32,339 nucleotides of DNA from PKWO01 sp036384915 (lineage in GTDB: Bacteria; Pseudomonadota; Gammaproteobacteria; Burkholderiales; Burkholderiaceae_D): assembly GCA_036384915.1 (NCBI GenBank), contig DASVLJ010000009.1:1-32339 (forward strand). The letters are read 5' to 3'. Both the position numbers and the translations under genes were made by a program. Under the pieces are notes generated by a model. That model ran no database searches. It was not told where the DNA came from and saw only the letters and a list, made by a program, of their open reading frames with translations. Positions within the stretch are counted from its first letter, which is position 1. Each line of letters starts with the position of its first letter. This document shows, piece by piece, positions 1-8,160 of the stretch.

Positions 1-3000
1 CGTCGTTGAGCAGGATCTTGATGTTGACTTCATGGTCCGACGTGTCGACGCCGGCCGAGTTGTCGATGAAATCGGTGTTGAGCAGCACGCCGTGATGGGC
101 CGCCTCGATGCGGCCCTTCTGCGTAAGCCCGAGATTGCCGCCCTCGCCGACGATCCTGCAGCGGAGCTCCTTGCCGTTGACGCGCAGCGCGTTGTTCGCG
201 CGATCGCCGGCGTCGGCGTTCGATTCGCTCTCGGCCTTGACGTAGGTGCCGATGCCGCCGTTCCAGAGCAGATCGACCGGCGCCTTCAGGATCGCGTTCA
301 GCAGCGCCGTCGGCGTCATCGACGTGGTCGTCTCGTCGATGCCGAGCGCGCGGCAGGCTTCCGGCGAGAGCGGAATCGACTTCGCCGTGCGCGCAAACAC
401 GCCGCCGCCCTTCGAGATCAGTTTCGTGTCGTAATCGGCCCACGACGAGCGCGGCAGCGCGAACATGCGCTCGCGTTCGACGAACGATTTCTCTGTGTCG
501 GGATCGGGATCGAGTAAGATGTGACGGTGGTCGAACGCGGCGAGGAGGCGGATGTGCCGCGACAGCAGCATGCCGTTGCCGAACACGTCGCCCGACATGT
601 CGCCGATGCCGACTACGGTGATCGGCGTGGTATTCATGTCGTGCTCGACTTCGTAGAAGTGGCGCTTGACCGCCTCCCAGGCGCCCTTGGCGGTGATGCC
701 GAGCTTCTTGTGGTCGTAGCCGTTCGAGCCGCCCGAGGCGAACGCGTCGCCGAGCCAGAAGCCGCGCTTGACCGCGATGCCGTTGGCGATGTCGGAGAAG
801 GTGGCAGTGCCCTTGTCGGCCGCCACCACCAGGTAAGGATCGGCGTCGTCGTAGCACACAGTTTGCGGCGGGCGGATGATTTCGCCGCGCGAACGGTTGT
901 CGGTCAAATCGAGCAGACCGGCAATGAACAGCCGGTACACCGATTCGCCTTCTTGGGCGATCATTTCACGCGTGGCGTCCTTGGGCATCATCTTGCAGAC
1001 GAAACCGCCCTTGGCGCCAGCCGGCACGATGACGGCGTTCTTGACCATCTGCGCTTTGACCAGGCCCAGCACTTCGGTGCGGTAGTCTTCCATGCGGTCG
1101 GACCAACGCAGGCCGCCGCGCGCCACCGGGCCGCCGCGCAAGTGCACACCCTCAAAACGGCGCGAGAATACGTAAATTTCGCGATAGGGGCGCGGTTCGG
1201 GCAGGAAGGACAATTGCCCGCTGTCGAACTTGAAGAGGATGGTGTCGCCCACTTGCGCGTCCTGGAAGTAGGAGGTGCGCAGCGTGGCCAGCATCAGGTC
1301 GGCGATGGAACGCAGGATATCTTCAGTGTCGGCATGGTTCAGGTCGCCGAGCTTTTGCTTGACTTCGTGCAAGGCGGCCGTGCCGGCCGCATGTTCCGCC
1401 TCGGACAGCTTAGGGTCGAAGCGCTTGGCGAAGCTGTCGACCAGGGTGCGCACGATGGCGGGCTGCTTGCGCAGGCAATCGGCGATATAGCGCAGCGAGA
1501 AGCGGCTGCCGGTCTGGCGCCAATAACTCGCGTAGGCGCGCATGACCTGCACTTCTTTCTGGCGCAAGCCAGCTTCGATGACCAGGCCGTTCATGCGGCC
1601 GTCTTCGGCTTCGTTGTTGAACAACGATTGGAACAATTCCTGCGCCGCATGAGCCACGTGCGGCTGGGCCAGCTTGGCTGCGCTGGCGCTGTCGACGGTC
1701 AGGCAGGTGACGAAGAACGGCGTGCCGTCGAGGCCAGCGATGGTAAAGGTCTGCTCGCGGTCCACCGCCACGCCGGCATTGTGCAAGGCGGGCAGGATTT
1801 GCGAAAGCGAAGGCGCGCTCTCCGCGGACAGCAGGCGCACGTTGACCATGCCGCGCCAGCCCAGCTCGATATGCACCTTGACGCCTATCGAGCGCAGGCT
1901 GCCCAGCAGGGAAAGGTCGTGGAAAGCCGTGCGCGGCGACGTGGCGGCGATATAGTCGGCCGGCAATTCCTGGCGCAGGCGCCGCAGGCCGGTGCGTAAC
2001 GCCGGGTCGTTCGATTCATCGACCATTTCGTCGAAGGCGTTATGCCAGCCTTCGATGGCGGCCGAGAGCGGACGCACGATGTCGCCGTCGAGATCGAGAT
2101 GGGCGCGCGCGCCCTTGGCGATCAGGTAGAGGCTGGCCAGGGGGCCTTCGGCCAAATGGGTTTGATACGTCACTTCGGCGGCGCCGGCCAGGTTGCGCAG
2201 GTTTTGCGACAGGGTCTCGGCCAGGCTGGCGCTGTAGCGTTCGCGCGGCATGTAGACCAGCACGTTCAAGTGGCGGCCGTAGATGTCGCGCCGCGCGAAG
2301 ACCTTGGCGCGCGGCTGCTTGTACAGCGCCACCACGGTACCCGACAATTCAGCCAGCCAGTCCGGCGTGGCTTCCATGATCTCGGTGCGCGGCAGGGACT
2401 CGAGGATCTCGAGGAATTTTTCGGCGCGGAAGCCTTCGGGGCGCACCCCGGCAATGGACAGGACTTGCTTGATGCGGCCGCGCGCGAACGGCAATTGCGC
2501 CAGCGGCGTGACGGCGGCGCTGCGCGAGAACAGGCCGAGGAAGCAATGCTCGCCGATCATCTCGCCTTTTTCATTGACGTCGCGCACGCCGATGAAGTCG
2601 AGCTTCTGGTCGCGGTGCAGCGTCGATTGCGTGTCGGCCTTGACGATGGACAGCGAATCGATACGGCCGGACTGGGTGGCGAAATCTTCCGGGATGCCGG
2701 CCAGGCATTTGTCGTAAATCGGATGGGCGGTATCGCGCAGCACGCCGACGCGGGAAGGCAGATCGCGCGTGAGCTTGCCCTCGCCGGGTACGGCGCGGTA
2801 ATAGGCATAGCCGAACAGTTCGAATCCGCCTTCTTCGGCCCATTCGAGGAAGTCCGACACTTCCGGCCCGTCCGACAACTTCTTGGCCGAAGCCGCTGCC
2901 ACAGCTTTCATCTTTTCGCGCATCGCCGGAGCGTCGCGGTGCACAGCGGCCGCATCGCCGGCCACGCTCTTGATCGCTTCGACCAGATTGGCCAGCGCCG

Positions 3001-3484
3001 GGGCGGCCAGTTCTTCGGCCAGCAGGCACAACACGTAAGATTCGAGCGGGTCCTTGCCCGTATTGGCGCGTTCGACGTGGGTCACATGGCCCTGCGCATC
3101 GCGCCGCACCGACAGCACGGCGTTCAACACCGCGCGCGACAGCACGCGCTGATTGCGCATGGCCATGACGATGGAATCGACCAGGAAGGGCATGTCGGGG
3201 TTGGCGATCAAAAGCGCGGTTGCGCCCGCATCGCGTGAATTGGCATAGCGCAACGCGCTGATGCGGCAGCCGGCCGGCGAACCGGACAGTCCTTCGGAGA
3301 AACACTGCGAGATGGCGGAAGCCAACACCTCGGGAGCAACGCCGGCGATGTCTTCTTCTTCGATGGAAGCGAGCCAGGTTTCGATCACGGCCGATGTCGG
3401 CGCATCCTTTGCGCCCTTGGCTTCAGCCATGGATTGCACGAGATTCAGGGTTTGCTTGCGCAAGTCTTCGATGTGTTGGTTCAT
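1..3484 (-). CDS. gdhB: NAD-specific glutamate dehydrogenase, large (180-kDa) type, 3' end missing
   Basis: The frame is open from the ATG at 3484 to the window edge, giving 1161 residues. Large GDHs are about 1600 residues, so roughly the last quarter is missing. The enzyme oxidatively deaminates glutamate to 2-oxoglutarate with NAD+. The N-terminus (MNQHIEDLRKQ) begins the long regulatory part. The catalytic core is recognisable around residues 770-900: HLRGGPVARGGLRWSDR, then VPAGAKGGFVCK near residue 825 with the expected catalytic lysine region, then a GDMSGDVFGNGML motif. GGAG lies 7 nt before the ATG. It follows the arginine-degradation operon on the same strand. In Pseudomonas aeruginosa gdhB is arginine-inducible through the AraC-type ArgR, so this placement fits use of glutamate released from arginine. 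No frameshift was seen in the parts I translated. Confidence 0.95.
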   Translation of the reverse strand, partial: MNQHIEDLRKQTLNLVQSMAEAKGAKDAPTSAVIETWLASIEEEDIAGVAPEVLASAISQCFSEGLSGSPAGCRISALRYANSRDAGATALLIANPDMPFLVDSIVMAMRNQRVLSRAVLNAVLSVRRDAQGHVTHVERANTGKDPLESYVLCLLAEELAAPALANLVEAIKSVAGDAAAVHRDAPAMREKMKAVAAASAKKLSDGPEVSDFLEWAEEGGFELFGYAYYRAVPGEGKLTRDLPSRVGVLRDTAHPIYDKCLAGIPEDFATQSGRIDSLSIVKADTQSTLHRDQKLDFIGVRDVNEKGEMIGEHCFLGLFSRSAAVTPLAQLPFARGRIKQVLSIAGVRPEGFRAEKFLEILESLPRTEIMEATPDWLAELSGTVVALYKQPRAKVFARRDIYGRHLNVLVYMPRERYSASLAETLSQNLRNLAGAAEVTYQTHLAEGPLASLYLIAKGARAHLDLDGDIVRPLSAAIEGWHNAFDEMVDESNDPALRTGLRRLRQELPADYIAATSPRTAFHDLSLLGSLRSIGVKVHIELGWRGMVNVRLLSAESAPSLSQILPALHNAGVAVDREQTFTIAGLDGTPFFVTCLTVDSASAAKLAQPHVAHAAQELFQSLFNNEAEDGRMNGLVIEAGLRQKEVQVMRAYASYWRQTGSRFSLRYIADCLRKQPAIVRTLVDSFAKRFDPKLSEAEHAAGTAALHEVKQKLGDLNHADTEDILRSIADLMLATLRTSYFQDAQVGDTILFKFDSGQLSFLPEPRPYREIYVFSRRFEGVHLRGGPVARGGLRWSDRMEDYRTEVLGLVKAQMVKNAVIVPAGAKGGFVCKMMPKDATREMIAQEGESVYRLFIAGLLDLTDNRSRGEIIRPPQTVCYDDADPYLVVAADKGTATFSDIANGIAVKRGFWLGDAFASGGSNGYDHKKLGITAKGAWEAVKRHFYEVEHDMNTTPITVVGIGDMSGDVFGNGMLLSRHIRLLAAFDHRHILLDPDPDTEKSFVERERMFALPRSSWADYDTKLISKGGGVFARTAKSIPLSPEACRALGIDETTTSMTPTALLNAILKAPVDLLWNGGIGTYVKAESESNADAGDRANNALRVNGKELRCRIVGEGGNLGLTQKGRIEAAHHGVLLNTDFIDNSAGVDTSDHEVNIKILLND

Positions 3485-3795
3485 CTGTTTCTCCATTTAT
3501 TTCTTTGATGAAGTGTGCTCCATCATGCTGATTTGTTTTCCCGTACGCACCGCACATCATGGCGTGGGCGCGGCATGAACGCGGATAGCGTTCATGGGTG
3601 GCTGGAATATCGACGCCCATCGGCGTCATGGGGCACTTTGTTTTTTGTCTACTACCATTCACTCCGGTTTTGCAGGGTGGAACCGCCGGGCGCCGCACGC
3701 TTCGCTCGCCCACCCTACGATCGTTTCCTCTATCTGGCTGCAGCTGCAACAGCCCAATTTTTTATGGCGCTACGATACGCGCATTCGTACCGCAT
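3485..3795. promoter_or_regulatory. Intergenic region upstream of gdhB with two hairpins and a dispersed-repeat-like element
   Basis: This 311-bp gap separates gdhB from the ABC transporter ATPase gene and has no credible ORF. It holds a 9-bp perfect inverted repeat, CATGAACGC at 3574-3582 and GCGTTCATG at 3588-3596. A second one, GACGCC/GGCGTC, lies at 3612-3627. At about 3672-3719 there is an imperfect GC-rich palindromic element ending in CCCACCCTACGATC, a 14-mer that recurs at 16362-16375. The first hairpin lies about 90-110 bp upstream of the gdhB start and could be an operator or RNA structure. I could not place a convincing sigma-70 promoter. Confidence 0.45.
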
Positions 3796-4536
3796 TTAAT
3801 TCGCTATTTGGCCTAAAAACGCACGAATCCGCTCATTTCCGGGGTTCCCGAAGAATTCCCCGGGCGGCGCCTCGGCCAGGATGCTGCCCCGGTCGAAAAA
3901 CAGCACGCGATCGGCCACTTCGCGCGCAAAGCCCATCTCATGCGTGACCACGATCATGGTCATGCCCGAGCGCGCCAGATCCTTCATGACGTCTAATACT
4001 TCCTTGATCATTTCGGGATCGAGCGCCGAAGTCGGTTCGTCGAACAGCATGACCTTGGGCTGCATTGCCAGAGCGCGCGCAATCGCCACGCGCTGCTGCT
4101 GTCCGCCGGAAATCTGGTCCGGGTACTTGTGCGCGTGCTCGGCCAGTCCCACACGGGCCAGCAGCGCCCGCGCCGCATTCCCGGCCTCGGCACGCGACAT
4201 GTCCCGCACGCGGCGCGGCGCCAGGGTTACGTTTTCCAGCACGGTCAGGTGCGGGAACAGGTTGAAATTCTGGAACACCATCCCGACTTCGCGGCGCACC
4301 GCTTCGACGTGCTTCATGTCATCATTGAGCTCGATCCCGTCGACCATGATGCGGCCCGCGTCGTGGCTTTCCAGCCGGTTCAACAACCGCAGGAAAGTCG
4401 ATTTTCCCGACCCCGAGGCGCCGACGATGACCGCCACCTCGCCTTGGCGAAATGCGGCCGACACGTCACGAATCACGTGAGAAGCGCCGAAATGCTTATC
4501 GACGTTTTCAACGGTGATCAGCGGTGCGGCGCTCAA
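3796..4536 (-). CDS. Amino-acid ABC transporter ATP-binding protein (AotP/GlnQ/HisP type)
   Basis: This 246-residue protein would power uptake of a polar or basic amino acid at the inner membrane. It has Walker A GASGSGKS at residues 39-46, the Q-loop VFQNFNLFPH, the signature SGGQQQR, Walker B VMLFDEPTSALD and the H-loop VVTHEMGFA, all typical of the PAAT (family 3) ATPases. The start is TTG at 4536: GAGG stands 8 nt upstream and no ATG precedes Walker A. The gene lies 10 bp after the binding-protein gene in one transcript with the ast genes, so arginine or ornithine is the likely substrate (inference). In P. aeruginosa aotJQMOP serves this role. No permease gene is present on either side, which is unusual. 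Confidence 0.93.
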   Translation of the reverse strand: MSAAPLITVENVDKHFGASHVIRDVSAAFRQGEVAVIVGASGSGKSTFLRLLNRLESHDAGRIMVDGIELNDDMKHVEAVRREVGMVFQNFNLFPHLTVLENVTLAPRRVRDMSRAEAGNAARALLARVGLAEHAHKYPDQISGGQQQRVAIARALAMQPKVMLFDEPTSALDPEMIKEVLDVMKDLARSGMTMIVVTHEMGFAREVADRVLFFDRGSILAEAPPGEFFGNPGNERIRAFLGQIAN

Positions 4537-4546
4537 TTCTTTTTCC

Positions 4547-5320
4547 TCAACGGCAGCGGATATCTTCGCTGAAATACTTCCTGGACAAGGTTCCGAAGGT
4601 GCCGTCGGCCATCAGTTCGGTCATGGCCTTGTTGATGGCATTGGCCAGGCCCGCGTTATTCTTCTTCACCGCCCCGGCGATCTTTTCGATGAACAGGTAA
4701 TCGCCTTCGTGCAGACCGGCCTTGGGGTTGGCTTCGAGCGCCTGCTTGGCGGAGAAGCGGTCGGTGACCCAGGCGTCGACGATACCGGCCATGAGCGCGG
4801 ACTTGCCGTCCATGTTTTCCGGAAACGCTTTCACTTCTCTCACGCCGGGGACCTTTTCCAGGTTCTGCAGATAGGTGGTGCCCGATTGTGCGGCCACGAC
4901 CTTGCCGGCCAGCGTGCCGACATTCGAGATGGCGGGGTCTTTCGCCACGATCACGCCGCCGCTGCAATATTGTGGTGCGGTAAAGGTGGCGCTCTTGGCG
5001 CGTTCGTCGGTGACGCCCAGCGAAGCCATGACGAGGTCCCAGCGATCCTGGCGCAAGCCGGGCAAGAGCGAATCGAAAGGCGCGGCCTTCCACTCGACCT
5101 TGACGCCCATCCTGGATGCAATCGCCTCGGCCAGATCGACTTCGAAACCGCTCAGCTTGTCGTCGCTGTAGTAATTGAAGGGGGCATAGGCGCCTTCGGT
5201 GGCCACGACGATGCTGCCTCCGGACTTGATCTGTTCCAGCGTACGCGCTTGTGCGCCTGCGGCTAGCAGATACAAGGCCAAACCCGAGGCCAAGACGGCC
5301 AACGCTTTATACCCCATCAT
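4547..5320 (-). CDS. Periplasmic amino-acid-binding protein of an ABC transporter (family 3)
   Basis: This 257-residue protein has an N-terminal signal peptide (about residues 1-25, hydrophobic core LAVLASGLALYLLAAG, likely cleaved after AQA). Family 3 solute-binding motifs follow: the ligand-loop stretch EGAYAPFNYY, then GFEVDLAEAIASRMG, FDSLLPGLRQDRWDLVMASLGVTDERA and the SGTTYLQNL hinge region. It would capture an amino acid in the periplasm for the adjacent ATPase system. It starts 18 bp after the astB stop, with a GGGGGAA ribosome-binding site close to tandem ATG codons. The position inside the arginine succinyltransferase operon suggests arginine, ornithine or succinylated intermediates as ligand (inference). 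Lysine or histidine binding cannot be excluded from sequence alone. Confidence 0.92.
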   Translation of the reverse strand: MMGYKALAVLASGLALYLLAAGAQARTLEQIKSGGSIVVATEGAYAPFNYYSDDKLSGFEVDLAEAIASRMGVKVEWKAAPFDSLLPGLRQDRWDLVMASLGVTDERAKSATFTAPQYCSGGVIVAKDPAISNVGTLAGKVVAAQSGTTYLQNLEKVPGVREVKAFPENMDGKSALMAGIVDAWVTDRFSAKQALEANPKAGLHEGDYLFIEKIAGAVKKNNAGLANAINKAMTELMADGTFGTLSRKYFSEDIRCR

Positions 5321-5338
5321 GCTTCCCCCGTCGGTTAT

Positions 5339-6688
5339 TTATTTGTATAGCCCGGGCATACCCAAAATACCGCTCAAGTCGTCCATGGCAGCATGGATTT
5401 CCAGGGCCAACTTGGGATCGGCCAAATCGGCCGGCGCCAGCTGGTCGCGGTAATGGCGTTCCACCCAGGCCACCAGCTTGCCATACAAGTCCTCAGTCAG
5501 TATCACGCCGGGGTGTACCGCCGCCGCTTCCTGTGGCGTCAACGCCACGCGCAGGCGCAGGCAAGCGGGGCCGCCGCCGTTGCGCATGCTTTGGCGCAGG
5601 TCGAAACTGAGCAATTCGTCAATCGGGCCACCAGAAGCGATCATTTGCTCCAGGTAACGCGCCACGGCCGCGTTTTCCCGGCACTCCTGCGGCACTACCA
5701 GAGCCATCTTGCCATCGGGCTTGGACAGCAACTGGCTGTTGAACAGGTAACTCGACACGGCATCGGCCACGCTGACCTGGTCCACCGACACGCGTACCGG
5801 CTTGAGCTCGGCTCCTTGCAAGGCCATGGCAGAACGCAGCGCTTCCAGAGCGCCGGCTTCGTCGATAAAAGCCATCTCGTGATAGAACAGCACGTTGCCG
5901 TTGGCCACCGATATCACGTCATTGTGGAACACACCCTGGTCAATCACATCGGGATTTTGCTGCACAAATACGGCGCAGCCCTCGTGCAGTCCATGCAGGC
6001 GCGTCACGGCGTGGCTTGCTTCAAGGGTCTGGCGCGCCGGAAAACGGCGTGGCGCGGCGGCTTGCGCATCGAATTCCACACGGCCATAGACGAATAATTC
6101 CACACCACGCATGCCGTGGTCGGCGCACAGGCGTCCGTGGTTGGCTGCGCCTTCGTCACCGAAGGCGGGCGTGGGCGGCAACGCCGCATGCACGACGAAG
6201 TGGCGCGGATCGTGGAAGATGGCGCGCAAAGCACGCTCGGTTTGCGTGTGCTCGTAGGAGCGGTGCAGCTTGCTGTTGAGATTGGCAACCGTCAGATGCA
6301 CCTTGCCGTCGCTCGTATCGGCGGAGGGGCTGACCGTCGCAGCGTTGGCGGTCCACATGGGCGAGGCCGAATAGGCACAGGACAAAATGGCCGGCGCTTC
6401 GCGGAAAGCATGCGCAATCACGTCCGCGTCGCTACCGGCAAAACCCACGCTGCGCAGCAAATCGAAATTGGGACGGCATTGCGGCGGCAGCAAGCCTTGC
6501 TTGAAGCCGCGCTGCATCAAGGAGCGCATCTTGGCCAAGCCCTGCAGGGCGGCCTGCCTCGGGTTCGACACGCTCTTGACGTTGTTGAACGAGGCCACGT
6601 TGCCGAACGAAAGACCGGCGTAGTTGTGCGAAGGGCCTACCAGGCCGTCGAAGTTGTATTCGCGTACATCCGACATAACATCCGACAT
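5339..6688 (-). CDS. astB: N-succinylarginine dihydrolase
   Basis: This 449-residue cytoplasmic enzyme hydrolyses N2-succinylarginine to N2-succinylornithine, CO2 and two NH3. It matches AstB/AruB along its whole length. The catalytic triad is visible as Glu179 in GDEGAANHG, His255 in VFHNDVIS and Cys376 in GGPACLRLR, at nearly the same places as in the E. coli enzyme. The frame stays open upstream inside astD, but the start is placed at 6688, where GGAG lies 8 nt upstream within the end of astD. The first 12 bases are a near-perfect tandem duplication (MSDVMSDV), so the ATG at 6676 is an alternative start. Only 2 bp separate it from the astD stop, implying translational coupling. The family is specific and the assignment is secure. 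Confidence 0.97.
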   Translation of the reverse strand: MSDVMSDVREYNFDGLVGPSHNYAGLSFGNVASFNNVKSVSNPRQAALQGLAKMRSLMQRGFKQGLLPPQCRPNFDLLRSVGFAGSDADVIAHAFREAPAILSCAYSASPMWTANAATVSPSADTSDGKVHLTVANLNSKLHRSYEHTQTERALRAIFHDPRHFVVHAALPPTPAFGDEGAANHGRLCADHGMRGVELFVYGRVEFDAQAAAPRRFPARQTLEASHAVTRLHGLHEGCAVFVQQNPDVIDQGVFHNDVISVANGNVLFYHEMAFIDEAGALEALRSAMALQGAELKPVRVSVDQVSVADAVSSYLFNSQLLSKPDGKMALVVPQECRENAAVARYLEQMIASGGPIDELLSFDLRQSMRNGGGPACLRLRVALTPQEAAAVHPGVILTEDLYGKLVAWVERHYRDQLAPADLADPKLALEIHAAMDDLSGILGMPGLYK

Positions 6689-6690
6689 AA

Positions 6691-8160
6691 TCAGAACTCC
6701 AATCCGGGCGACAAGGTTTTCGGCATTGCCAGTTGCGCATTCTCGATCGAAGCGACCGGGTAGGCGCAATAGTCGGCCGCATAGTAGGCACTCGGGCGGT
6801 GATTGCCCGACTTGCCTATGCCGCCGAACGGCGCCGTCGAAGCAGCACCCGTGGTCGGGCGGTTCCAATTGACGATGCCGGCACGCGCCAGCGACTGGAA
6901 TTTCTGCCACAGCGCCGCGTCGTCCGACAGCAAGCCGGCGGCAAGGCCGTATTCGGTGGCGTTGACGGCGGCGATGGCGGCATCGAAGTCAGGCACGCGT
7001 ATCACTTGCAGCAGAGGGCCGAACCATTCTTCGTCCGGCACGCCGGCCACGCCCGTCATGTCGAGGATGCCCGCGGTGAGCAAGCCGGTGCCCTCTTCAA
7101 TCTTGCGCATCGACAGCAGCGCCTTGCCACCCCTGGCGACGAGGCCGGCTTGTGCGGCAAGTAGCTTGTCGGCGATACCGCTGGACACGACCGGTCCCAT
7201 GAACGGCGCCGGCTCGTCGCCCGGCTTGCCGACGCGAATCTTGCCCGAGACCTCTACCAGGCGGTCAAGGAAAGCCTGCCCCGCCGGCGTATCTGCCACG
7301 ATCAGCCGGCGCGCACAGGTACAGCGCTGGCCGGCGGACACGAAAGCGGAAAATACCGTGTGGTGCACGGCGGCGTCGAGGTTGGCGGCGGCCACGTTCC
7401 ACACCGCCAGCGCATTGTTGCCGCCCATTTCGAGCGCCAGCATCTTGCCTGGCTGGCCGGCGAATTGACGATGCAGGATCGCGCCGGTGTGATAGCTGCC
7501 GGTGAACAGGATGCCGTCGAGCGCCGCATGCTGCGACAGCGCCGCACCGGTGTCGCGCCCACCGTTGACAAGGTTCAACACGCCCTCGGGTAAGCCGGCC
7601 TCACTCCACAATTGCACCGTGCGGATGGCTGTTCTTGGCGCATATTCCGAGGGCTTGAACACCAGGGTATTGCCCGCGATCAGCGCCGGCACGATGTGGC
7701 CATTGGGCAGATGGCCGGGGAAATTGTAGGGACCGAATACGCCGAACACGCCATGCGGCCGATGACGCAGCACGGCTTCGCCATCGGCGATCGTCGCTTG
7801 CGTGACTCCGGTGCGTGCCTGATAGGCTTGCAACGAGATATCGATCTTGTTGGCCATCGAGGTCACTTCGGTGCGCGCTTCCCACCAGGGCTTGCCGACT
7901 TCCTCCGAAATCTGGCGCGCCAGTTCTTCGCTATTGGCCTTCAACAGATCGCGGAAACGCTGGCAGATGGCGACGCGGTCTTCGAGCGGCCGCACCGCCC
8001 AGGCCGGGAAAGCAGCCCGCGCCGCTTTGCAGGCGACATCGACTTCATCGGGCGTGGCCGCGGCACCGGTCCACAGCGGCTTGCCGGTGGCGGGATCGGT
8101 GGTTTCCAGAAGCGGGCCGGTGCCCACGACCCATTGGCCGTTCAAGTAGTGACTATGCAT
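6691..8160 (-). CDS. astD: N-succinylglutamate 5-semialdehyde dehydrogenase
   Basis: This 489-residue NAD(P)-dependent aldehyde dehydrogenase oxidises succinylglutamate semialdehyde to succinylglutamate, the fourth step of the AST pathway. The ALDH fold is evident: the FGPYNFPGHLPNGHI cofactor region, general base Glu244 in LALEMGGNN and catalytic Cys280 in SAGQRCTCARR. The CTCARR context is typical of AstD. Its start overlaps the end of aruG by 8 bp (ATGCATAG), which indicates translational coupling rather than an independent ribosome-binding site. Order and overlap match the aruCFGDB arrangement of Pseudomonas. Confidence 0.97.
   Translation of the reverse strand: MHSHYLNGQWVVGTGPLLETTDPATGKPLWTGAAATPDEVDVACKAARAAFPAWAVRPLEDRVAICQRFRDLLKANSEELARQISEEVGKPWWEARTEVTSMANKIDISLQAYQARTGVTQATIADGEAVLRHRPHGVFGVFGPYNFPGHLPNGHIVPALIAGNTLVFKPSEYAPRTAIRTVQLWSEAGLPEGVLNLVNGGRDTGAALSQHAALDGILFTGSYHTGAILHRQFAGQPGKMLALEMGGNNALAVWNVAAANLDAAVHHTVFSAFVSAGQRCTCARRLIVADTPAGQAFLDRLVEVSGKIRVGKPGDEPAPFMGPVVSSGIADKLLAAQAGLVARGGKALLSMRKIEEGTGLLTAGILDMTGVAGVPDEEWFGPLLQVIRVPDFDAAIAAVNATEYGLAAGLLSDDAALWQKFQSLARAGIVNWNRPTTGAASTAPFGGIGKSGNHRPSAYYAADYCAYPVASIENAQLAMPKTLSPGLEF

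Noticed and set aside
521..1999. Long plus-strand frame of about 490 codons opposite gdhB
   Set aside because: It is a shadow of the GC-rich minus-strand GDH gene; its His/Arg/Gln-rich translation matches no family and the minus frame is clearly coding.
2042..3238. Plus-strand frame of about 400 codons
   Set aside because: Antisense shadow of gdhB with the same compositional artefacts.
3722..3775. Plus-strand GGCTG/CAGCC stem followed by a T-run near 3740-3765
   Set aside because: No plus-strand gene ends here and the stem is only 5 bp.
6689..6910. N-terminal extension of astB
   Set aside because: The extra 74 codons overlap astD in another frame and do not match AstB; the start with GGAG at 6688 fits the family length.
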